Shown here: in pieces, positions 15,498 to 23,388 of the stretch
How positions within the stretch are numbered: the stretch's first letter is position 1
Layout: the number at the start of each line of letters is the position of its first letter
Assembly: GCA_022711355.1 (NCBI GenBank)
Contig: JAKLFE010000010.1
Location: 1 to 64,000, forward strand
Length of the DNA: 64,000 nt
Origin: Spirochaetota bacterium
GTDB taxonomy: Bacteria; Spirochaetota; Spirochaetia; Treponematales; Rectinemataceae
Direction of reading: 5' to 3'
Notes under the pieces: model-generated
Told to the model about the DNA's origin: nothing
The model's input: only the letters and a program-made list of their open reading frames with translations
Databases searched by the model: none
Program-made: the position numbers and the translations under genes

Positions 15498-16400
15498 TCA
15501 GTCCTGGTCCTCGACCACCGAGGGCGGGGGGGACTCGAGGAGCTCGGGGGAGCGGAAGAGGCTTTTGATGTACTTGAAGGCGCTCGCGTAGTAGAAGCCG
15601 TCGCAGATGCGCTCGTCGTTGACGGCCTTGATGGAGATGTACTTCCGCTCGACGACCTGGCCCTCGGGCCCGAGGTGGCGCTCGCGCTCCTTGACGCCGA
15701 AGGCGAGGAAGAAGGAGGTCGTGCCGAAGTCGTAGAGGTGGTGGTAGATGGGCTTGATGCCGAGGGAGCCTAAGTCGGTGACGAAGGCGCTCGTGTGGAA
15801 GGGGCTCGCGCGGTGCACGGCCCTGGGCATGAGGCCGAAGCGGTCGAGGAGGCGCAGGGCCGCGACGAGGCCCGTGACGAGGAAGCCCGGGCAGAGCATG
15901 AACGCTCGCGCGGTCTTGTCCGTCTCGTTGCGGGCCTCCAGCTCCTTGTTGGCGGCGACGGCCTGGTTGACGCGGCGCGCCACGTCGAAGATCGTGTCCT
16001 CGGGCTCGAAGCGCATCTTGAGGGTGGTCTCGATCGAGTCCTCGCTCATCCTTTTCATGATGGCCAGGGAGATGAGGATCTCGTTGCGGGCGTAGATCCG
16101 CTTGCCGGCCACGAAGCGGTTCAGGCGGGGCTTCTGCGAGATCGCGCGCACGAGCACCGCGATGAAGAGGTGGAGGAAGCCGATCTCCTGGTCGGAGCGG
16201 CCCCGGAGGGACTTGAGCCAGGCCTCCGCCCTCCCTATGTCGAAGCGGTCCTCGTAGTAGTCGTGGGCGTCGACGCGGGTCCGCATGATGTAGGGCGTGA
16301 TCTGGTAGAAGGGGCTGAGCGAGCGCAGGCGCCGGCCGTCGTAGCGGTCGCCGAGGCGGCGGCGGGCTCTCTTCGCGGCGGGCTGGGCCGTCCTGTCCAT
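15498..16400 (-). CDS. orphan 2-oxoacid dehydrogenase E2-like acyltransferase
   Basis: A 300-residue protein of the chloramphenicol-acetyltransferase/E2 catalytic fold without lipoyl or E1-binding domains. Fold hallmarks include YQITPYIMRTR near the start and AVNDERICDGFYYA near 275. In active E2 and CAT enzymes the last motif is HxxxDG; here the His position is Glu (DERICDG), so ordinary acyl transfer is doubtful. ATG at 16400 is chosen for the strong AGGAGG 5 nt upstream; the 17 codons before it contain the promoter. No E1 or E3 gene is near. Role unknown. Confidence 0.8.
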   Translation of the reverse strand: MDRTAQPAAKRARRRLGDRYDGRRLRSLSPFYQITPYIMRTRVDAHDYYEDRFDIGRAEAWLKSLRGRSDQEIGFLHLFIAVLVRAISQKPRLNRFVAGKRIYARNEILISLAIMKRMSEDSIETTLKMRFEPEDTIFDVARRVNQAVAANKELEARNETDKTARAFMLCPGFLVTGLVAALRLLDRFGLMPRAVHRASPFHTSAFVTDLGSLGIKPIYHHLYDFGTTSFFLAFGVKERERHLGPEGQVVERKYISIKAVNDERICDGFYYASAFKYIKSLFRSPELLESPPPSVVEDQD

Positions 16401-16422
16401 GGTTCCTCCTGGAAGCTGCTCC

Positions 16423-16451
16423 AAGCTACCCGGGGCGGCCGGCCCGGTCAA
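16423..16451 (-). promoter_or_regulatory. promoter of the E2-like/sbcB operon
   Basis: TTGACC (16446-16451), 17-bp spacer and TAGCTT (16423-16428) on the minus strand, about 23 bp before the ATG at 16400. Confidence 0.6.
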
Positions 16452-16519
16452 GGCGCCGGGGCGCCCCGGCGGCGGCGCGGCGCTTGACGGGCCCGGCCCT
16501 CGGGCGGCACCCTTGCCTC

Positions 16520-16975
16520 ATGATACCGGAGAAAGTGCGGCGCGCCCTCGAGGCGGCCGGCCTCGAGGCCCTCGAGTTCGAGCCGGGCTCGACCCCCACC
16601 GCCCCCCTCGCCGCGGCGCGCATCGGGGTCGAGGTGGGGCAGATCGCGAAGTCCCTCCTCTTCCGCGCCAGGGACGGCTCCTACCACCTCGTCGTCTGCG
16701 CGGGGGACCGGCGCGTGAGCTCCTCCAAGCTCAAGGCCCTCGTCGGCTCGAAGGCGAGCATGGCCGACGCCGAGGAGACCCTCCGCGTCACCGGCTTCCC
16801 CCCGGGCGGGGTCTGCCCCTTCGGGCTCTCGGGCGTGGCGATCTGGATCGACGAGAGCCTCGCGGCCTGGGAAACGGTCTACCCGGCCGCCGGGACGGAC
16901 TCCACGGGGGTCCCCACAAGCTTCGAGGCGCTGCTGGCCGCCACGGGCGGGGCCAGGGCACAGGTGGCCGACTAA
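16520..16975 (+). CDS. YbaK/EbsC-family aminoacyl-tRNA deacylase
   Basis: A 151-residue single-domain protein of the YbaK/ProX fold. Seen: GQIAKSLLFRA with the family lysine, VVCAGDRRVSSSKL, and the loop GFPPGGVCPFG near 90, which forms the active site. Homologues hydrolyse mischarged Cys- or Ala-tRNA-Pro in trans, which suits a genome whose ProS lacks an editing domain. ATG 16520 is preferred over 16484 because the family starts at about this point. Its TAA overlaps the next ATG (TAATG), coupling it to greB. Confidence 0.88.
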   Translation: MIPEKVRRALEAAGLEALEFEPGSTPTAPLAAARIGVEVGQIAKSLLFRARDGSYHLVVCAGDRRVSSSKLKALVGSKASMADAEETLRVTGFPPGGVCPFGLSGVAIWIDESLAAWETVYPAAGTDSTGVPTSFEALLAATGGARAQVAD

Positions 16976-17547
16976 TGAGCCGGGCCTTCGTGAACGAGGA
17001 CTCCTCCGCCTCGAACGAGGCCGAGGCGCCCGAGATCAAGATCCCGGTGCCCCCGGGCTCCCGCAACTACCTGACCCCCGCCGGAGCGGAGTCGCTCGCG
17101 CGGGAGCTCCACGAGCTCACGGCCGAGGAGCGCCCGCGGGCCCAAGCCGCGCTGGCCGCCCTCACGGCCGCGGGCGCCGGCCCCGATCCCGACGAGCTGG
17201 CCGCCGCCAAAAGGCGGGCCGGCTCCATCGACCGCCGCATCGCCTACCTCGACGCGATGTCGGGCCTCGCCGAGGTCGTGGCCAGGCCCCCCGAAGGAGC
17301 CCGCGACCGGGTGAAGTTCGGCGCGGCCGTGCGGGTGCGGGAGGCCTCGGGCTTCGGCTCGGCCGGCCCGGAGATCGCGTACCGGATCGTCGGCATCGAC
17401 GAGGCCGAGCCCGAGGAAGGCCGCATCGGCTGGCCCTCGCCCGTGGCCCGGGCCCTCATGGGCAAGCGGGTCGGGGACCGCGCCCTGGTCAAGCTGCCCG
17501 AGGGCGGCCGCGAGCTCGTCGTCGTCGCGATCGAGTACCCGGAGTAG
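16975..17547 (+). CDS. greB: transcription elongation factor GreA/GreB
   Basis: A 190-residue Gre factor. An N-terminal extension of about 30 acidic residues precedes RNYLTPAGAESLARELHEL, a two-helix coiled coil up to about 105, then the FKBP-like C domain (RVKFGAAVRV, YRIVGIDEAEPEEGRIGWPSPVARALMGKRVGD). It reactivates backtracked RNA polymerase by stimulating transcript cleavage. The coiled coil is shorter and more Ala-rich than in E. coli GreB, so GreA/GreB assignment is uncertain. Its TAG abuts the TAG of the opposite gene with no base between (TAGCTA). Confidence 0.85.
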   Translation: MSRAFVNEDSSASNEAEAPEIKIPVPPGSRNYLTPAGAESLARELHELTAEERPRAQAALAALTAAGAGPDPDELAAAKRRAGSIDRRIAYLDAMSGLAEVVARPPEGARDRVKFGAAVRVREASGFGSAGPEIAYRIVGIDEAEPEEGRIGWPSPVARALMGKRVGDRALVKLPEGGRELVVVAIEYPE

Positions 17548-18342
17548 CTACAGGCCGCGCCAGAGCCGGGCGATCGCCTCCAGGGCGGCCTCGGAGGAGG
17601 CGGAGGGGGAGCACTCGAAGCCTACGTAGCCCTCGTAGCCCGCCTCGCCGAGGGCCGAAAGGACGGCATGCCAGTCGATCGCGCCCGTGCCCGGCTCGTG
17701 GCGCCCGGGGGCGTCCGCGACGTGGACGTGCTTGACGATCCGCGCGTAGCCCGCGACGAGGGAGAGCAGGTCGTCGCCCATCATGGCCTGGTGGTAGAAG
17801 TCGAGGAGGAGGCCGAAGCGCGGGTCGCCGACCTCGGAGACGAGGGCGGCCGCGGAGGAGAGCTTCGAGACGGCGTAGCCCGGGTGGTCCAGGGCGGTGT
17901 TGAGGGCCTCGATGCAGAGCGAGACCTCGACCCCGGCCGGTATGCGCCCGAGGAGGGCCCGGACGCAGGCGGCCATGGCGGCGATCTCGGAGGGGCCGGC
18001 CTCCCCGGGCCGAGGACGGAGGACCCTGCCTCCCTCGCCCAAGGACTGGGCGAGGAGCATCAGGTTCGGGCAATCGAGGAGGGAGCGCGCCTCCATGGCC
18101 GAGTCGAAGTCGGCGGCGACCAGGCCCCGCTGCGCGGGGTCCAGGAGGTCGCCCTCGCGGTGGCCGGAGAAGTTGGCCACCCGGACTCCGGCCGAACGGG
18201 CCGCGGCTGCGATGGCGGGGATGTCCTTGTCCTTCCAGGACCAGAACTCGACGGCGCCGAAGCCGGCGGAGGCGACGGCGGCGATCCTCTCTTCGTAGGG
18301 CAGCTCCTCGTGGAGCATCTCGATGCAGATGCAAGCTTCCAT
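17548..18342 (-). CDS. TIM-barrel sugar isomerase/epimerase (hydroxypyruvate-isomerase-like)
   Basis: A 264-residue AP-endonuclease-2-type barrel. Family metal ligands appear as EALN (about 150), LLLDFYHQ (about 180), VKHVHVADAPGRHEPGTG (about 210) and FECSPS near the end, closest to Hyi/OtnI. It is last in the sulfoquinovose locus, 101 bp after the second GH31 gene, so it may act on an SQ-derived or related sugar (for example 3-ketoglucoside/2-keto epimer) but its substrate cannot be read here. AAGGGGG lies 6 nt before the ATG. Confidence 0.82.
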   Translation of the reverse strand: MEACICIEMLHEELPYEERIAAVASAGFGAVEFWSWKDKDIPAIAAAARSAGVRVANFSGHREGDLLDPAQRGLVAADFDSAMEARSLLDCPNLMLLAQSLGEGGRVLRPRPGEAGPSEIAAMAACVRALLGRIPAGVEVSLCIEALNTALDHPGYAVSKLSSAAALVSEVGDPRFGLLLDFYHQAMMGDDLLSLVAGYARIVKHVHVADAPGRHEPGTGAIDWHAVLSALGEAGYEGYVGFECSPSASSEAALEAIARLWRGL

Positions 18343-18443
18343 CGCTTCCCCCTTGCGGCAGCCTCCATCTAGCGCGCACCGAGCGCCGCCGTCAACCGGC
18401 CCGGGAGGCTCCGGGCCGAGGCCGCCGCGCGGGGCGGCGCGCC

Positions 18444-20495
18444 TCAGGGGCGGGCGAAGAGCTCGACGAGGGAGGCGAAGAGGGGCGCGAAGGGGCTAAC
18501 CGCGCGGTAGAAGACCGGGGGCCGCCCGATCGGGGCCGGGAGCTCGAGCTCGCCCCCGCCGTAGGCCGCGCCGTCGAAGAGGCCGATCCAGGAGTCCTTT
18601 GGCAGGCGCAGCCTCCGCGCCCGGGCCCCCTCCGCGAGGACCGGGTAGACGGCGAGGTCGCGGCCGAGGAGGTAGGCGCGCTCCTCGTCGGGGCCGAAGC
18701 CCTCGCCGTAATGGAAAAAGAGGGGGCGCATCATCGGCAGCCCCCGCTCGAGATGCTCGCGTTGCGCGAACTCGAGGTAGGGGGCGAGGGCGGCGTGGAG
18801 CCGGCTCAGGCGGGCGACCGCCGCGACGGTCTCCGCGTCCGAGTCGAACTGCCAGTTGTCCCAGGGCCGGTTCCCCTCGTGGCTCCGCATCACCGGCATG
18901 AAGGCGCCGAGCTCGAGCCAGCGCAGGAAGAGCTCCTTGCCGCGGCGGATGCCCGGCAGGGTCGTATAGCCGCCTATGTCCGCGTGGACGATGCCGGCCC
19001 CGGACATGGCCAGGGAGAGGCAGGCCCGCACGACCGAGCCCAGGCCGTAGTCATCGCTCCAGTCGACGTGCTGGTCGCCGTTCCATAACAAGGTCGCATA
19101 ACGCGTACAGCCTGAATAGCCGCTGCGCGTGAAGAAGAGGGCCTCGCCCGAGGCCCCGGCCTCCTCGACGGCCTCGCGGTTGAGGCGGGCCCAAAGGAGG
19201 GGCCAGCGGTTGTGCCACTCCTCCCCTGAGCCGCCGGCGAGGATGGCGTCGGCGGGGAGGTACTCGCCGAAATCGGCCATCCAGCCCCGGAGGCCGAGGC
19301 CGAGGAGGTTCTCCTTGAGCAGGCCCTTGAGCCAGGCGTAGGCCTCAGGGTTCGTCAGGTCCACGATGCCGAAGGGGAAGCTCGTCGACTTCGTGAGGTA
19401 GGGCCCGCCCGCGGGGGAGAGGGCGAGGTAGCCCCGCTCGGCCGCCTCGGCGAAGAGCCGGCCGTCCTCGCAGAGGTAGGGATTGGCGTAGCCGAGGAAG
19501 GCCAGGCCCCGCTCCTGCCATTCGCGTATCTTCGCGGGGAGGCCCGGGTAGAGCCCCTGGTCCCAGCGCCAGTCCCAGCGCAGCTGCTTGCCGAAGTAGG
19601 TCAGCCGCTCGCCCTGCCAGTCCTGGGCCCAGATGCCGCAGACGGCGGCCCCGGCCTCCTCGAGGGCGCGGGCCTTGGCCTCGCAGGCCGCGGTCCCGCC
19701 CTGGATGCCGAGGATCATGCCCCCGTAGGCCCAGGAAGGCAGGGGGCCCTGGCGGCCGAGGAGGGAGCTGAGCCTGCCGACGAGCTCCGGATAGCCGGGG
19801 CCGCGGCCGAGGAGGATCCGCTCCGGGAGGCTCGAGAATCGTATACCGTGCCGATCCGGCCGGCGGAAGTCGAGGCTCCCGTAGGAGCCGCAGTCGACGT
19901 GGCAGAAGTAGCCGGCCGAGGAGACGAAGCTCGGCTGGGGAAAGTAGGTCGCGTAGCGGCGGAAGGCCCTGGTCCTCGGCCTTATTCCGAGGGCGAGGAG
20001 GAGGACCTTCCGTATCGCCTCGAGGGTGCCCACGTGCTCCTCGACCCAGATCCGCACGAGCTCGCCGCGGAGATCGAGCTTGGTGAAGTGCTCGCCGCAG
20101 CCGAAGATCCGCTCCTCGGGCCCGGCCGCGAGCTCGAGGGAAAAGGCGAGGCCGCGGCGCTCGGAGCGGGGGCGGAGGACCAGAAGTCCCCCCTCCTCCT
20201 CGACCCGGAGGCCGAGCTCGGGCCCGGGCTCCGCGGACCGGGCTCCGGGCCTTTTGCTCGGGCGGGCCAGCCGGAAGGACAGCTCCCAGGCCGAGTCCCC
20301 CCGGCGCTCGAAGCCCGCGAGCTCGAGGGCCGCGAGCCTCGTGCGGTCGCGGATGCGGAAGCGGCCCTTCCAGAGGCGGAAGCGCAGCCTCGGCTCGCCC
20401 GCGCGGAGGGCGGGGCTGGCCCTCGTGTGGCGGAGAACCGGCGCCCCCTCCCAGGAGAGGAGGAAGCCCCCGGGCAGGCGCTCGAGCTCGATCAC
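18444..20495 (-). CDS. GH31 sulfoquinovosidase-like enzyme, QQQWY variant
   Basis: A 683-residue cytosolic retaining alpha-glycosidase, clearly related to E. coli YihQ. Nucleophile D408 (WMADFGEYLP) and acid/base D474 (WNGDQHVDW) are present. Of YihQ's five sulfoquinovose-binding residues (Q262, Q288, R301, W304, Y508), four are kept as Q265, Q291, W307 and Y510, but the sulfonate-contacting Arg is Gln304 (FGKQLRW). It may therefore prefer a modified or different glycoside. Starts with an ATGA overlap on the GPH symporter gene, so substrate import and cleavage are coupled. Confidence 0.85.
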   Translation of the reverse strand: MIELERLPGGFLLSWEGAPVLRHTRASPALRAGEPRLRFRLWKGRFRIRDRTRLAALELAGFERRGDSAWELSFRLARPSKRPGARSAEPGPELGLRVEEEGGLLVLRPRSERRGLAFSLELAAGPEERIFGCGEHFTKLDLRGELVRIWVEEHVGTLEAIRKVLLLALGIRPRTRAFRRYATYFPQPSFVSSAGYFCHVDCGSYGSLDFRRPDRHGIRFSSLPERILLGRGPGYPELVGRLSSLLGRQGPLPSWAYGGMILGIQGGTAACEAKARALEEAGAAVCGIWAQDWQGERLTYFGKQLRWDWRWDQGLYPGLPAKIREWQERGLAFLGYANPYLCEDGRLFAEAAERGYLALSPAGGPYLTKSTSFPFGIVDLTNPEAYAWLKGLLKENLLGLGLRGWMADFGEYLPADAILAGGSGEEWHNRWPLLWARLNREAVEEAGASGEALFFTRSGYSGCTRYATLLWNGDQHVDWSDDYGLGSVVRACLSLAMSGAGIVHADIGGYTTLPGIRRGKELFLRWLELGAFMPVMRSHEGNRPWDNWQFDSDAETVAAVARLSRLHAALAPYLEFAQREHLERGLPMMRPLFFHYGEGFGPDEERAYLLGRDLAVYPVLAEGARARRLRLPKDSWIGLFDGAAYGGGELELPAPIGRPPVFYRAVSPFAPLFASLVELFARP

Positions 20496-21940
20496 CGCCC
20501 GGCCCCCATCTGGGCGTAGGGCTGGCCCGTTATGCGCTCGAGCTCTACGCGCTCGGCCTCGGGGGTCTGGCCCGAGGATCCCGCCCTCCGGCGCTCGAGC
20601 TCGGCCCGAAGGGCCGCGAAGCTCGCCGGGCTGACCGGGTAGCGGAGGGCGAGGAGGCCGCCCAGGGCGACGAGGGCCACCGGGGCGAGGGTGAACAGGA
20701 GGCGGAGGCCGAGGAGGGTCCCGGGCGGCTGGGCCGCCCCGGGGACGTAGCCGATGGCCTGGAGGAGGATGCCGACGAGCCAGAGCATGGCGGCCTGGAC
20801 GAGCTTGCGCGCGAGGGTGAAGGCCCCCGAGACCGCGCCGGAGCGCTGGATCCCCCGCGCGAGCTCGTCGGCGTCGGCCGACTCGGGGAGCATGGCCCAG
20901 GGCATGGCAGCGACGGCCGAGAGTCCGAGGCCGAGGGCGGCCGAGAGGCCGAGGAGGAGTGCCGTGGGGGCCCCGGGCCCGACGGCCGCGAAGGCCGCCG
21001 AGCCGAGGAGGAAGACGAGGGCGCCCAGGGCGTAGGCCCTCCCCTTGCCGAAGCGGTTCGCGAAGGCCAGGTAGGCCGGGAGGGCGAGGAGCTGGGCGAT
21101 GAGCATCGAGCCCAAGCAGAGGGTATAAGCCTCGCTCCGGCCGACGTAGTAGCTGAGGAAGTAGATGAAGAGGGCGGAGAGGATGTCGATGGCCGAGTAG
21201 CCCGCGAGGTAGAGCCCGACGTGGAGGCGGAAGGATCTGCAGCGAAGGAGGCTGCCCGTGTCGCGGAAGGAGGCGGCGAGGCTCGCGCTCGGCATCCGGC
21301 GCTCGGACTCGGGGAGCTCCCAGGTGCCGCGGTACACGAGGAGCCAGGGCAGGGCGAAGAAGAGGCCGAAGCCGAGGCCCATGACGAGGAAGCCCCGGCC
21401 CGGATCCTCGCGGTAGAGGTTCTTGACCAGGTAGCCCGGCAGCGTCCCCGCGAGGATGGAGGAGAGCTGGGAGAAGATCATGCGGGAGCCCGAGAGCCGG
21501 GTGCGCTCGCGGTAGTCATGAGTCATCTCCGTGGGCAGGGTCGAGTAGGGGATCATCACCATGGTCGAGACCGTGGCGAAGAGCATGTAGGCCCCGAGGT
21601 AGTAGAGGAAATCGAGGGTCGGATTCCCCGTGCGCACGCTCAGCCAGAGGAGGGCGAAGCTCGCGAAGACCGGCACGATGCCGGCGAGGAAGTACACGCG
21701 CCTGCGACCCAGGCGAGACCGGGTGCGGTCGGAGATGCAGCCCATGAGGGGATCGGAGACCGCGTCCCAGGCCTTGCCCGCGAAGACGACGAGGCCGGCC
21801 ATGGCGGGCTTGAGGCCGACCAGGTCGGTGAGGAAAAAAATGAAGAGGGTGCTGATGATGAGGAAGGAGCCCCCGCCGTAGAGGTCCCCGCAGCCGTAGG
21901 AGAGGAGGGCCGCCGCGCCCACCTTCCGCTCGTTCGCCAT
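20492..21940 (-). CDS. GPH-family (MelB-like) sugar:cation symporter
   Basis: A 482-residue transporter with about 12 membrane helices. The family signature is plain: GKAWDAVSDPLMGCISDRTRSRLGRR at about 50-77, with YSTLPTEMTHDYRERTRL later. YihO and YihP of E. coli SQ operons belong to the same family, so uptake of sulfoquinovose or its glyceride is likely. It overlaps the GH31 start by four bases and lies 24 bp after DUF4867. The locus therefore has two importers, this and an ABC system. Confidence 0.88.
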   Translation of the reverse strand: MANERKVGAAALLSYGCGDLYGGGSFLIISTLFIFFLTDLVGLKPAMAGLVVFAGKAWDAVSDPLMGCISDRTRSRLGRRRVYFLAGIVPVFASFALLWLSVRTGNPTLDFLYYLGAYMLFATVSTMVMIPYSTLPTEMTHDYRERTRLSGSRMIFSQLSSILAGTLPGYLVKNLYREDPGRGFLVMGLGFGLFFALPWLLVYRGTWELPESERRMPSASLAASFRDTGSLLRCRSFRLHVGLYLAGYSAIDILSALFIYFLSYYVGRSEAYTLCLGSMLIAQLLALPAYLAFANRFGKGRAYALGALVFLLGSAAFAAVGPGAPTALLLGLSAALGLGLSAVAAMPWAMLPESADADELARGIQRSGAVSGAFTLARKLVQAAMLWLVGILLQAIGYVPGAAQPPGTLLGLRLLFTLAPVALVALGGLLALRYPVSPASFAALRAELERRRAGSSGQTPEAERVELERITGQPYAQMGAGR

Positions 21941-21964
21941 GTCATGCCTCCCGTGATTATTGAA

Positions 21965-22663
21965 TCAGTACTTGATCTCGATGTTCTCCCCCGCGATGCC
22001 CGGCCAGGCTCCCCGCTCCACCAGGACGGCCCGCTCGGGATGTGCCAGGATCCACTTGTTCCGCATGAACAGGAGCCGCGCCTCCCCGCCCGCGGCCCTC
22101 GCCGCGGCGAGCTCGGCCTCGGAAAGGGCCGCGTTCGTGCCCCGGGGCAGGACGCAGAGGTTGCGGAAGCCCCCCTCCTCCACCCTGCAGGCGGAGAGGT
22201 GGAGGACCCCCGGGTCGAGCTCGACCGCCTCGCCCCGCCGCAGGAAGAGGCAGCCGAGGAGGGAGGCGTCGTAGGAGGACCAGGCCGCGATATCCTTGCG
22301 CAGGCCGACGAGGAGGGCGAGGTCGCTCAACGCGACGACAACCTCGGGAGACTTGTGCCACTCCAGGCCGTTCAGGCGGCTGTTGGGGCCCGAGCACCAG
22401 CCGACCTGGACGGGCGAGAGGCCGAAGGCGGCCTCGAGCTCTCGGGCCGCGGGGAGGGACTCGAGCGCGGGCTCCGAGGCCTGGTAGCGGTTGGCCTCGA
22501 GGCCCCGGGGCACGAGGCCGTCGGCGGCGGCGAGGAGGGCGCCGATGCCGCGCAGCGCGAGGGGCCGGCCGTAGGCCGCGAAGGGCTCTTCGCCGGGACC
22601 GAAGATCTCGAGGCCGGGGTTGGCCGCCCGGAGCCTGCCTATGTCCATGGCGCCGCCTTTCAC
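21965..22663 (-). CDS. DUF4867 family protein
   Basis: A 232-residue cupin-like protein of DUF4867. Conserved landmarks: GWCSGPNSRLNGLEWHKSPE (about 107-126), DLALLVG, ELDPGVLHLSACRV, GTNAAL, RNKWILAHPE and the end GENIEIKY. The His/Glu/Asp pattern may bind a metal. The family is usually found next to sugar isomerase and kinase genes and has no known reaction to my knowledge; an isomerase, epimerase or mutarotase step on SQ or sulfofructose is a fair hypothesis. GTG at 22663 overlaps the exporter stop (GTGA); ATG at 22648 is an alternative. Confidence 0.85.
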   Translation of the reverse strand: MKGGAMDIGRLRAANPGLEIFGPGEEPFAAYGRPLALRGIGALLAAADGLVPRGLEANRYQASEPALESLPAARELEAAFGLSPVQVGWCSGPNSRLNGLEWHKSPEVVVALSDLALLVGLRKDIAAWSSYDASLLGCLFLRRGEAVELDPGVLHLSACRVEEGGFRNLCVLPRGTNAALSEAELAAARAAGGEARLLFMRNKWILAHPERAVLVERGAWPGIAGENIEIKY

Positions 22664-23388
22664 GAAGCGAGCATGACCGCCCCCGACAGAAGGAGGGCGG
22701 AGAAGACCACGATGGAGAAGGAGCGCTGCTCCACGCGGTCGTGGAGGCGCTCGCCGAGAAGGATGCCCGCCGCGAGGAAGGGCAGGAGGAGGCCGATGGT
22801 CCTGAGGCTCCCCGCGCCGAGCTCACCCGAGGCGAGGTAGGAGCCGATGATGATGGCGTTCAGGCTGGTCCACAGGAGGCAGAGGGTCGCCCGGAAGGCC
22901 CCCTTCTCGGGCAGCTCCCGGGAGGCGTAGAGGACGACGAGGGGACCGCCCGAGGAGAACATGCCGTGGACGATCCCGCCCGCGACGAGGAGGGCGTAGG
23001 CCGCCGCCCGGGGCAGGCGGCCCCCGGCCAGGCGGGGGAGGAGGAGCTTGGCGAGCTGGGCCGCCGAAGCGAGGACGATGAAGGCGGCCAGGGCCTTCTT
23101 GGCCGGAGCGGGATCGACGCTGCGGAAGAGGAGCATGCCGACGGGCAGGCCGGCGAGGACGAAGCCGAGGATGATCGCATAACGTTTGAAGTCGATGTCG
23201 CGCCGCTTGGCGATCGCGATGTAACTAGAGATGATAAAGGCGAGGACCGTGAGGACGAGGACCCCCTCCCGCAGGCCGAGGAGTGCGGTCACGAAGGGCA
23301 GGGCGAGGACCGTGCAGCCGAAGCCCGTGACCGCCTCGAGGGCGTGGGTCGCGAGGACGACGAGGCCCGCGAGGAGGATGGAGCTCAA
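22660..23388 (-). CDS. TauE/SafE-family membrane exporter
   Basis: A 242-residue protein with about eight hydrophobic helices and the TauE/SafE pattern HALEAVTGFGCTVLALPFVTALLG at 12-35 and a related half-repeat GGIVHGMFSSGGPLVVLY. The family exports sulfite and organosulfonates (TauE, sulfoacetate, sulfolactate), so here it probably exports the C3 sulfonate left after sulfoglycolysis. The start is a TTG overlapping the TGA of the dehydrogenase (TTGA); no ATG exists before the first helix. Confidence 0.85.
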   Translation of the reverse strand: MSSILLAGLVVLATHALEAVTGFGCTVLALPFVTALLGLREGVLVLTVLAFIISSYIAIAKRRDIDFKRYAIILGFVLAGLPVGMLLFRSVDPAPAKKALAAFIVLASAAQLAKLLLPRLAGGRLPRAAAYALLVAGGIVHGMFSSGGPLVVLYASRELPEKGAFRATLCLLWTSLNAIIIGSYLASGELGAGSLRTIGLLLPFLAAGILLGERLHDRVEQRSFSIVVFSALLLSGAVMLAS

